Below, piece after piece: positions 10,858-34,158 of a DNA stretch of 64,000 nucleotides. The DNA is from Bolinopsis microptera (Eukaryota > Ctenophora > Tentaculata > Lobata > Bolinopsidae). Position 1 is the first letter of the stretch; the number at the start of each line of letters is the position of its first letter. The stretch spans positions 5,225,675 through 5,289,674 of the forward strand of contig NC_087078.1 in assembly GCF_026151205.1 (NCBI RefSeq), given 5' to 3'. The notes below the pieces were generated by a model. The model saw only the letters and a list, made by a program, of their open reading frames with translations, was not told where the DNA came from and made no database searches. The position numbers and the translations under genes are program-made.

Positions 10858-11748
10858 ATGAAAGTATTAACGAAACACATTTTGGAGTCAGTTCTGATTA
10901 CAGGCTGTAATAAGGGCCTTGGTCTTCAATTTGTTAAACATTTTGTGGAATCAAATGAAAGTGCAGGTTCCAAAACTCAAATATTTGCATGTTCGAGAAG
11001 ACATACCCCTGATTTGGATCAACTTCTAACTGATGAAAACGTTCATCATGTTGATCTAGATATCTCTAAAACAGACCAAGTCAAAAATGCTGCTCTGAAA
11101 GTTGAGCAAATCTTGGATGGTAAAGGACTAAATCTTCTTGAATAAACAATGCTGCAATACAAAGCTATAATTCCAGGAAGCATCCCGTGCACAGACCTTG
11201 GTCTACATATATATTAAATTATTAACCATTCATTCTGTATGTGCACGAAAATTTATTTCAATCAATTATTTCAATCAATCAATAATAAACATGCTGGCTT
11301 AAATGACTGTTCTCCCGCAGAACTTAATCAAGTTTTCGATGTGAATGTTTCCGGCACTCATTCTATGACAATGGCACTTCATCCTCTTTTGAAGCTGTCT
11401 GCTTCACAGAGGTCTGATATTCCAATGTGCTGTGCCCGTGGAGCAGTTTTCAATATTTCTTCTAAACTTGCCAGTGTAGAAAATACAGAAAAATCGTATG
11501 CCATATCTTACAGAGTGAGTAAAACGGCACTCAACATGCTTACTAAGATTACATCACTGGAGTTTATTGCAGATAGAATTATCAGCTTAGCTGTACACCC
11601 AGGGTGGGTACAAACCGACATAGGAGACTCCCACGCCCCATTGACAATTACTGAATCTGTAGCTGATATGATATACTTGATCGAAAATGCCAAGGAAGAG
11701 CACAATGGACAGTTTGTACGAAAGAATTTTGTTGTTGACCCATATTAA
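10858..11748 (+). pseudogene. SDR family copy 4, interrupted by a frameshift and an insertion
   Basis: This is a sister of copy 5 (12220). The 5' part (MKVLTKHILESVLITG, TGCNKGLG) is normal up to LNLL. There CTTGAATAAAC replaces CTCATAAAC, a +2 shift giving a stop at 11143-11145. About 113 bp of unrelated AT-rich DNA (about 11171-11283) then splits the NNAAIQ region from the rest. Downstream, the frame VFDVNVSGTHSMTMALHPLL, the serine segment FNISSKLAS, the active-site YRVSK and the PY end (11748) are intact. Neither an intron donor nor terminal inverted repeats are obvious in the inserted DNA. I read it as a recently disabled gene. Confidence 0.82.
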
Positions 11749-12205
11749 AGTTTTACATTCATTTCTCATTGAAAGAAACTCTTTTCGATTTGTACTGAAG
11801 GTGCTGATTGCTGAATGAAGAAGATGTTTGTTTAAATTATTCGTGTTTTAGCTGCTTTACCATGGCTTGAGTGACCCTTAACCCCATGAAATAACAACTT
11901 TTATATCTTGATTTATTTATTTTCGAGTTACTATTTAAATATGACCCCTGGATTATGAAGTTTTAGTTGGTTTAAGGTTTTTATTGATGTATAAACAATA
12001 AACATGTGTTTGAGATATTTTTTGCTGAATAAAAAAATTTGTCCTAAGTTACATTAATTTGATCCGTTTAACTCTTAAAGATGTTTGAATAAATATGCCC
12101 TACTTTGATTAATGTTGCGATTGATGGGCAGGTATTACTTTTTTACGGCTAGTTTATAACTTTGTATAATGATAAAGCTATTGAAAAACTAATGTTTAAG
12201 TTCTC
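11749..12205. other. Spacer between SDR copies 4 and 5
   Basis: 3' flank similar to the one after copy 3 (GCTTGAGTGACCCTTA and the TTGATGTATAAAC block). A canonical AATAAA lies at 11997-12002. No gene is seen. Confidence 0.45.
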
Positions 12206-12219
12206 AAATATTTAGATCA
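12206..12219 (+). promoter_or_regulatory. Splice-acceptor motif 4 nt before the SDR copy 5 ATG
   Basis: AATATTTAG ends at 12215, then ATCA and the ATG at 12220. Confidence 0.5.
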
Positions 12220-12993
12220 ATGAAGGTGTTAAAAGAGCATGTTTTGGAGTCTGTCTTAATTACAGGCTGTAACAAAGGCATTGGTCTGCAATTTGTTAAA
12301 CATTTTGTGGAAGCAAACAAAATTACTGGATCCAACACTCAAATATTTGCATGCTCGAGAAGGCATACCACCGATTTGGATCAACTTCTAACTGATGAAA
12401 ACGTTCATCATGTTGATCTCGATATCTCCAAATCAGACCAAGTCAAAAGTGCTGCCCTGAAAGTTAAGCAAGCATTAAATGGTAAAGGACTAAATCTTCT
12501 CATAAACAATGCTGCAATACAAAGCTATAATAAACCAGCTGGTGTACATGAATGTTCTTCCAAAGAAATGTCTGAAGTATTCAATGTGAATGTTTCTGGC
12601 ACTCATTCTATGACAATGGCATTTTATCCTCTTTTGAAGTTGTCTGCGTCACAGAGGTCTGATATTCCACTGTGCTGTGCTCGTGGAGCTGTTTTCAACA
12701 TTTCATCTCAACTTGCCAGTGTAGAAAACACCCAAAAAGCTTATGCTGTATCTTACAAAGTCAGCAAAACAGCTTTAAACATGCTAACTAAGATAACATC
12801 ACTGGAGTTCACTGCAGATGGAATTATCAGCTTGGCCGTTCATCCAGGTTGGGTACAGACTGATTTAGGAGGCTACAATGCTACATTGACAACTACTGAA
12901 TCTGTAGCTGATATGGTATACTTGATCGAAAATGCCAAGGAAGAGCATAATGGACAATTTATAAGAAAGAATTTCGTTATTGACCCATATTAG
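12220..12993 (+). CDS. Short-chain dehydrogenase/reductase, copy 5
   Basis: An intact intronless ORF of 257 codons. Cofactor motif TGCNKGIG, NNAAIQ, serine segment FNISSQLASVEN, active-site YKVSK, HPGWVQTDLGG, and a C-terminus ending IDPY. It is nearly the same as the broken copy 4, so these two arose from a late duplication separate from the copy 1/2 pair. As for the other copies, the substrate is unknown and the cytosol is the likely location, since no signal or membrane segment is seen. Confidence 0.93.
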   Translation: MKVLKEHVLESVLITGCNKGIGLQFVKHFVEANKITGSNTQIFACSRRHTTDLDQLLTDENVHHVDLDISKSDQVKSAALKVKQALNGKGLNLLINNAAIQSYNKPAGVHECSSKEMSEVFNVNVSGTHSMTMAFYPLLKLSASQRSDIPLCCARGAVFNISSQLASVENTQKAYAVSYKVSKTALNMLTKITSLEFTADGIISLAVHPGWVQTDLGGYNATLTTTESVADMVYLIENAKEEHNGQFIRKNFVIDPY

Positions 12994-13635
12994 GTTTTGC
13001 ATTCATGATTGAGACAAGAGAAACAATTCTCTTGGAGAAGGGTCAGGACCCCGACTAAATTGTAAGAGAAGATACTTTTTCACATTGATTCACATTGATT
13101 CTATGAAATATACATTTTGTTTTACTCGATATATATATTTAGATTCACATTAAATTATTACTGAAATTTTATATTATTTTAATTACTGGGGTAAATTAAT
13201 TTTTCTACTGGTGACATAATTATTTATCATTTTAACTGGTTGAACAAGTGTGACCCTTTTTATCAGTTTTATTCCTTACTCAAGAATGTACTATTTTGAA
13301 GCTGACTGAATTTTATTGTGAGCCACTAGAAATTCGATTTCGAAATTTTGGATGGAACTATTTTATGAATTTATGATGCAAATAACAAAATTCTTGATAT
13401 TTTAATCGTATTTCTATTTCTGACATTGCCTTGATCACAATAAGACAATTCACAAGACGTTTCCTGGTACTTCCTGGCTTATCAACCGAGAAAATTTTCT
13501 TCTGACTACGGACCGTAATAAATAATCACCCAATTTTCATGTGTTTACCTGTGATCGCTATTTCATTGAAAAGCTTAAATGTTGTTCCTCAAAACATGTA
13601 AAACACATAATTCAAATCATATAATGACATTTCTT
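12994..13635. other. Intergenic DNA between the SDR array and TFIIE beta
   Basis: AT-rich, with no recognisable gene or repeat. Confidence 0.4.
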
Positions 13636-13647
13636 TCCCATTTTAGA
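13636..13647 (+). promoter_or_regulatory. Splice-acceptor motif 1 nt before the TFIIE beta ATG
   Basis: TTCCCATTTTAG ends at 13646 and the ATG starts at 13648. It argues for this start over the in-frame ATG at 13624, which lies upstream of the acceptor. Confidence 0.55.
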
Positions 13648-14671
13648 ATGAATACTAACCTTTTGCAGCAACATGCTGCCTTCAAGAAACAAGCTACAGC
13701 TTCCTCCTCCAAACCCACCTCCAAACCCACTGCCAAACAGTCAGCACCTCGCACAAATGAGCCTTCCAAGAAGCGCTTCAAACCAGACACTAAATCAGTT
13801 GCTAATAACCCCAACACTTTCAAATGGCTAAAAACAACCGTCGATAGACTGAGAAGACGTTATCAGAAGGAAAGAAAACCTGTATCAATTGATGATTTGA
13901 TAAAAATGACAGGCCTTGATTTGGACCCACACGAAAAAGCGTGGCTAACGAATGCATTGAAAGACAATCCAAAAGTTTTGTTCGAAAGAGAAAAGGAAAA
14001 GTTTTCTTTTAAACCTTCATATCCGATGCACAACAAAGACGATTTATTGAACATATTAAGAGAACATTATGATAATGGTATGGGTGGTATTATGGAACTA
14101 GATGTCAAAGAATGCATTTTGAAAGCTGAAGAAGTCATCGCAGAACTTAAATCAGAAAATTTGGTAAGTTTAGTGTTCAGAAAGTATGTGTTTTAATTAA
14201 CTATTAAAGCTAATTTTGTCATTCAAAATGAATTATTTGAATGATAAGTCGCTATGTTTGAATAATGCTATTTAAGTCTACTGCCTCATAACTTCAATAA
14301 CTTCAATAACTTCAATAACTTCAATAACTTTAATAACTTTAATAACCATCACCAAAAATAACATCCTTATTCTCCTCTCTCAGTTGAAATGTGTAACAAG
14401 ATCAGATAAGCAAGTTGTGATATACTATCGGGACACTAGTGTGGAATGCCAGCTCAGCGAGGATTTCAAGGAATTGTGGAATACCATCAGTGTGAAGGAG
14501 ATCAGTGAAAATGATATTGAGAACTATTTGAAACGTGTAGGTATTGCAACTATGGAGGGATATGGGTTGAAGAAAAAGAATGCTATGAAGAAGAAGCCGG
14601 TTAAGAGAAAACGAAATGTAAAAATGTTGAACAGTCATTTGGATTCTAAGATGCTGAAAGAATTTGATTGA
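13648..14671 (+). CDS. GTF2E2: Transcription initiation factor IIE subunit beta
   Basis: Two exons, 13648-14163 and 14384-14671, are joined at a phase-0 GT-AG intron (TTG|GTAAGT ... CTCTCTCAG|TTG), giving 267 residues; human TFIIE beta has 291. The N-terminus (LLQQHAAFKKQ, Ser/Pro/Lys-rich linker) is followed by the first winged helix (FKWLKTTVDRLRRRY, LTNALKDNPKVLFE, KFSFKP) and the second (LLNILREHYDNGMGGI, LKAEEVIAEL). The C-terminal part is DFKELWNTISVKEI, IENYLKRVGIATMEG, a basic KKKNAMKKKPVKRKR stretch and HLDSKMLKEFD. TFIIE is a Pol II general transcription factor that recruits TFIIH. An AATAAA follows about 230 nt after the stop. Confidence 0.93.
14286..14346. repeat. (AATAACTTC)n microsatellite in the TFIIE beta intron
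   Basis: About seven copies of a 9-bp unit, the last ones with AATAACTTT. It sits just before the polypyrimidine tract of the intron. Confidence 0.85.
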
Positions 14672-15268
14672 AAATTATATGATTTTCGTTTCCTGCAGGC
14701 ATCGCTGACTTTCCCATCAGATTTATGAATTTTCATGTAAATTGCTGTAATATTTCGCAAATTATGAACATTGACTATAATTGAACTAAATTTGTCAAAA
14801 ATTCTTGATCCATTTCAAATACAAATTTTTCTTGAAAAATCTATCACGGATATGATTCTATGAGACTGTCCTAACTGATTCCAAATTTGTATCGTGGAAT
14901 AAAAAAGAAATAATCATCTCATGAATATTGAATATTTGTTCAAATTAACAAATTATCACATCGAAACTAGTTTTCAACTCAGGGAAATATCACCATATAT
15001 TTTAAATATATACAGTATTTCATGTTAAGATCGTATAACGGACAACGGTGTGAGCATGCTTTTGTTCGATTAAACAAAATGCCGATATACTTCAGAGAAC
15101 ACTTTAAAACGTTCTATTTCCAGTATTTTTAAATCTTCCAAATCTGAATAAGATTTACACTTAAGTTTTAAATTTGCACGGTCGATCTGCCATAAAGTTT
15201 ATCGTTAGATTTATTTTATAGTACATTTCACAGTCCATTTACTAACCCCACTCTATCTAGTAGTGAGC
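14672..15268. other. TFIIE beta 3' flank and PP2A upstream region
   Basis: Non-coding and AT-rich. Contains the AATAAA at 14898-14903 that probably ends TFIIE beta transcripts. An acceptor-like ACTCTATCTAG ends at 15260, 8 nt before the PP2A ATG. No clear TATA-type promoter is visible. Confidence 0.45.
14898..14903 (+). terminator. AATAAA polyadenylation signal of TFIIE beta
   Basis: Canonical hexamer about 230 nt downstream of the stop codon, in the expected orientation. Confidence 0.5.
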
Positions 15269-29651
<14,383 letters not shown>

Positions 29652-30726
29652 TCGTCCTGACGAGAGCTCCTGCACTCTGTCCATGATGATGACTTCATAC
29701 TTAATTAATTAACATTTAATTTGAATGATTTAGGAGACTGCCATGCCCCCTTAAATCTGTGTGTTCCGAGATTTATTTGCAAAGCCCGATCGACAGAACC
29801 GTATCTGCTATATGAGTATATCATGTGGACTCTTGATGAAAATTAACCAAGCCTCGGTTTTTTTCTGTGGCACTAGGAAACACATTCTAAAATAGGTTTG
29901 CAATTCTTTTGACAATATATTTTCCTACTTTTTTTCTTGTTGTCGGGTGGTAATAATTATATTACCGATTAAAATGCAATGACTATTCCTTCCTATCAAA
30001 ATTTCACCAACGTATGAGAATTCATGCTGATGGATGTTGATTTACTGGTTTTTTCTTTTTTGCGATCATTAACTTCGTGCTCAGCGTCTTGTCTGTCTAG
30101 TAATCAGCCAAATCTTTCGGCTTGACAACTTTTGTTATTGCTATTAATTTAGTGTGAAAAGCTGTCATTAATCTCTATATAATTGATAAATTGATTTATA
30201 AAGTCGGTCCATTTTATAATCTTAAGGCCCACAAAGAGATTCACCTGAATAAAAACTCTTCATCCTTGTTACGGGCATTGAATTAATGTACTCTGTGTAT
30301 ATAATAATATTCTAATGGGAATTTTATGCACCGACGTATAATAATTATTTTGAGCCCATTGAGATAATGTTTTATTTGTTCTCAGTATTATACTAGACTG
30401 GTTAACAGCACAAATTTCATATAAATAGTTTAAGTACTGCTGGTAAATTGCTGAGCTGCTGAAGTTGGGACGATTCCGTGTTCATATCCATTCAGTCTTG
30501 TTTGGCTCTTACTATTATTCGCTCGCCCAAAAATTATCACGTGTCTTGGGTTTTCGACGGTTTTGCAGCCGAACAAAACGGTTTTACATAAACCCTAATC
30601 CCGACCCTAACCATAACCCCGAAGCAATCCATAACTCTAAGTCTAACCACAACCCGAGCCCTAACTCGAGCCCTTAACAATCGAATTCGTGTTTTACTAG
30701 CCTGTCAAGTTAAAACGTTCTCTATA
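29652..30726. other. PP2A 3' flank
   Basis: Non-coding. An AATAAA at 30248-30253 could end PP2A transcripts. From about 30590 to 30680 there are degenerate CCCTAA-type (telomere-like) repeats; an open frame over them encodes only Asn/Pro/Ser low-complexity peptide and is not called. Confidence 0.45.
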
Positions 30727-31051
30727 CTAGCAGGAACCCGTCTACCCTAAAGTGGTGTCAAGACTCGAGAGACTAAAATAATTATTACCTATTTAATTCC
30801 AGTTTTTGACACCACTTGGGAGTCAAAATTTTGGGCACTAAAATTCTTATTCCTTGGCCAATTTTTAATTTTTTCATGCTGATTCGAAGGCCATTAAAGC
30901 ATTTGACCCAGTCAATAAAAGTTTCAGTTTTATATCTATTACGGTTTTTGCGGAAAGTCACGTTAAAGTTGATGCCGTGGTGTCAGTAAAATGGCACGGA
31001 TCCATATATATGTATATTAATATATCGTCTCGCTTTTGGCTTTATATATAA
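30727..31051 (-). mobile_element. Helitron-like element, copy with altered 5' end
   Basis: In + coordinates it starts CTAGCAGGAACCCGTCTACC (the reverse of the element's CTAG 3' end) and contains the TGACACCACTT pair. Near its 5' end it has an extra AAAAGC segment and ends TTTATATATA, directly abutting the next copy. The missing TC terminus suggests that the neighbouring element inserted into or beside it. Confidence 0.55.
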
Positions 31052-31350
31052 CTAGCAGGAACCCGTCTAACCCTAAAATGGTGTCAAGACTCAAGAGACT
31101 AAAACAATTATTACCTATTTAATTCGCATTTTTGACACCACTTGGGGGTCCAAATTTTGGGCTCTGAAACTCCTATTTCTTGGCCAATTTTTTATTTTTT
31201 CATGCTGATTCATGATTTGGAGGCCATTAAAGCATTTGACCCAGTCAAAAAATTTTCAGTTGTATATCTTTTACGGTTTTTGCAGAAATTCGCGTTAAAG
31301 TTGATGCCGTGGTGTCAGTAAAATGGCGTCTCGCTTTATATATAGTAAGA
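31052..31350 (-). mobile_element. Helitron-like element, complete copy
   Basis: It begins CTAGCAGGAACCCGTCTAAC and ends GCGTCTCGCTTTATATATAG TAAGA in + coordinates, so in its own orientation it runs from TC to CTAG with A and T flanks. Similar in length (299 bp) and termini to the copy at 23376. Confidence 0.58.
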
Positions 31351-31360
31351 TAGTAATATA

Positions 31361-31520
31361 TTTTGGTCATATAGCCACATATGGGCATGGTTCACATAGC
31401 CATGTGTATACGCGTACTGCGTGACGCGCTTGTTTCACAAGTTGCCGCCTTCGGCGGTCGCGCGCTACGGCAAGCGAGAGGGCTCTGGTTAGAGCAATGG
31501 GCATGGCTATATGACCAAAA
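31361..31520. repeat. MITE-like element with 16-bp perfect terminal inverted repeats
   Basis: TTTTGGTCATATAGCC at 31361-31376 pairs exactly with GGCTATATGACCAAAA at 31505-31520. Most of its interior (31391-31497) is present again in inverted orientation at 31912-31993, minus a ~25-bp GC-rich insert that holds a CCGCC-TTC-GGCGG hairpin. Confidence 0.75.
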
Positions 31521-31570
31521 ATTAAAAAGCATAATCCCGATCTACTCTGAGTCCTGACCCCAACCTGTGA

Positions 31571-31717
31571 GCGGCACCCGACTTCCATGAGCTTGACCAT
31601 TGTTAATGGTCTGGCCCCCGAAGAAATTTAGACGAGTAACATCCGTCAACCATGAGCCTAAGACTCATGCATCATGGTAGTCGGGTGCCGCGCACGAGCG
31701 ATAAGACTTATCGCTCG
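31571..31717. repeat. Foldback element with nested hairpins
   Basis: GCGGCACCCGACT (31571-31583) pairs with AGTCGGGTGCCGC (31679-31691). Directly after it lies CGAGCGATAAG-A-CTTATCGCTCG (31695-31717), 11-bp arms around one base. Parts of this unit (GACCATTGTTAATG, AGAAATTTAGACGAGTAACA) recur at 32160-32330. Confidence 0.75.
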
Positions 31718-31725
31718 GTTGATTA

Positions 31726-32730
31726 CCTGGGGACCTCAGGCTATTATGTTCATAATGATAAACAAAGAGATTCGGCGGAACGACAGGCTGAGCACGGGCG
31801 CCCAGTAATCGGTTGACTGAGCGATAAGTAGTAGTTACAAGTTATTGCTCGTGCGCGTCGTCACTAGTCTAGTACAGTTGCGGCTTGGACAATTGCACGT
31901 TGTATCGTACTTTGCTCTAACCAGAGCCCTTTGATCTCGCTTGCAGTGAAACAAGCGCGTCACGCAGTACGCGTATACACATGGCTATGTGAATATTGCA
32001 CTCGATGCTAGCCAAAGAGCTTTAATACTTTGGTTTTGGCGTGTTACATTTAAGGTTAAGCTTACCGGCCTTTTTGCCTGACAGAAATTTATAAACTTTC
32101 CAAAGTTACTCCATGGATAAATCTCCATGGAGTGCAAATTAAACTACTATTATGTATTACTTATCGCTCGGTCAACCTTGACCATTGTTAATGATTTGGC
32201 CCGGCGCGCGCTACTTCGTAGCATTTGCCATCGGGCCATTTCGAGAAGAAAGCGGCGCGCGCTATTTCGAAGAAATTTAGACGAGTAACATCCGTCAAGG
32301 TCAACCGAGCGATAAGTCTTATCGCTCGTGTGCAGCACCCGACATAACCATGAGCCTTATTTCAATCCCTAACTAAGGCATCTGTTGACATACGTTGCAT
32401 GCCACTTTTCGCGCGCGAAGCGCGCGCCGCCGAAGGCATCTGTATCAAGGCATCTGCTTAAACCCTAACTATAATTCCCTAATCCTAACTAGAAATTTGA
32501 GTTTCTTCCTTACAGTACATGGGCATGTTTTACTGGGCTGCGCTCAGCCTGTCATTCCGCCGAATCTCTATTCCGATTCGTTCATATTAATAAACATATT
32601 GTAGCGCGATGCACTACTGGGTCGCGCGCGCATCAAATAATGCTTCTCGCAACCACAGATCGGCGAGATGCGAAGGATTGACATCGTCAATCAAATAAAC
32701 ATAATACTAGCCTGAGGTCCCCAGGTAAGG
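31726..32730. repeat. Inverted and partial copies of small repeats
   Basis: CTGGGGACCTCAGGCTA and downstream sequence at about 31727-31810 (with CAGGCTGAGC) reappear as the reverse complement at about 32540-32725. In between lies a second foldback unit (32155-32345) with CGAGCGATAAG-T-CTTATCGCTCG at 32306-32328, and an ACTCCATGG / CCATGGAGT inverted pair at 32108-32133. The 1-40 repeat of this window also lies here (32657-32697). No coding sequence is present. Confidence 0.6.
32385..32426. repeat. Short dispersed repeat TTGACATACGTTGCATGCC plus GAA-loop hairpin
   Basis: The 31-base core recurs at 36454-36484 and 53662-53692. Here it continues into CGCGCGC-GAA-GCGCGCG (32410-32426), a 7-bp stem with a three-base loop. 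Confidence 0.75.
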
Positions 32731-33065
32731 GCATGTATCAAAGTATCGAGTGGTCAAGAAAGTCTTCGTAGGTAAATCGTCATTGAAGGCCTTAATTAAA
32801 TGACATTTTACCGACCAAAACTGTTTCGATCAAAATACTTCAATTTGAAGCATGTTCGAAATTAGCGTTTAAAAATACGTCCAATCGAATTAGTTTGCCG
32901 GGCCCCCTCGAACTTTCAATTTAGTGTGATTTAGAACGCTCAGTATAACATAAAGTAACATAAAGTAAGCTTTTACATTTCGTTTGTTCAGCATGGCACT
33001 GTAAAGTTATAAATCTCTTCGACAAATATTTGTGCTATACTAATATCACTTTTATAATAATATTT

Positions 33066-33095
33066 TCAAGATGTGTGTGTGTGTGTGCGTGTGTA
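33066..33095. repeat. (GT)n microsatellite
   Basis: A GTGTGTGTGTGTGTGCGTGTG run, part of the non-coding upstream region of the first kringle/lectin gene. Confidence 0.7.
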
Positions 33096-33255
33096 ATTTC
33101 CGTTCGGTTATATTGGAAAAATGGTAAGAGTTACAGGACTGGTTTTTTCGGTATAGTGTTGACAAGCCCATATGCAAATTTTAAAAAAATCGGCCGGCGG
33201 TAAGTTGCTTAATTGATGGTTTTGTGCTATCAATTTGTCATACGTTGTATGACCC

Positions 33256-33304
33256 GCCGCGCACGAAGTGCGCGGCTCCCCCTGTAGCGTCGAAGACGCT
33301 ACAG
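33256..33304. repeat. Two adjacent perfect hairpins with GAA loops
   Basis: GCCGCGCAC-GAA-GTGCGCGGC (33256-33276, 9-bp stem) and CTGTAGCGTC-GAA-GACGCTACAG (33282-33304, 10-bp stem) are separated by 5 bases. They follow CATACGTTGTATGACC, which resembles the CATACGTTGCATGCC core of the dispersed repeat at 32385. Confidence 0.9.
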
Positions 33305-33524
33305 TGTGACGCTACTATAGTGAAGCGACCGTGGGGGTCACCACGTGATACAACTATCAATGCAACATTATGGAGTGAGCCACTAAAATTACTCACTTTC
33401 TCTTCCTATTCGCTCTCTTTTCCATTACTGCACTGTAGATTGTAGCTTTGGTAATTAGGTTAGCTCCGCAAGTGATATTATTATATTATTCAATGTTTAT
33501 ACGTGTAATACTATAAGCTTATTA

Positions 33525-33544
33525 GGGGGGGGGGGGGGGGGGGG
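33525..33544 (+). repeat. Uninterrupted run of 20 G
   Basis: A pure G20 tract in AT-rich DNA about 600 bp upstream of the first kringle/lectin gene. The equivalent position upstream of the second unit (near 42700-42740) lacks it. Confidence 0.9.
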
Positions 33545-34158
33545 CACTCATTGCAGTCTGTTTGACTAAGATACAGATATTATCTACGAGTCTGAACTTG
33601 ATGAGGTGCAGCTAAATTTATATTTCGGAGAAATAACGTATGATATCGAGAAATTTCACCACGGCATAACAATGAACCCTTTCAGCACTCTGAGTCGTAA
33701 CAATAAGCTATTTTTATAATGCTAATGGCGATTCAGTATTCCCCTTCTATAACGCGCCTTTGTACAACTAAGTATTTCATATCAAAACCGTTATAGAGCT
33801 AGGAGGAACTCAGGAAGAGTTCTCAGTACTGTAATATTATTTTGATTTTACAATATAAGTCACATTTCTTGATATGTCATGTTTTTAAATCACATTATAA
33901 ATTTAATGACCTATTCATATTGAAATATGTTAAAAATCAAAGCTATGATTTGCCAAGACCTTCGATTTACAAAAATTGAACAGATTTTCCCGGTGAATCA
34001 GGATTTGATTAAACAAGCGTGGCCAAAATACACAGTCAACAGTCAAACTTCCAAACGTTTGTGAAACTGGAAGTAAATTTCTCGCAAGTTGACTTGATCA
34101 ATTTTATCTTTACAGATCTTATGACTTCTAATAATTGATCTTGGTGAGGAACACGATA

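Noticed and set aside
30465..30677. Asn/Pro-rich small protein
   Set aside because: The NPNPDPNHNP-type peptide is a translation of degenerate CCCTAA repeats.
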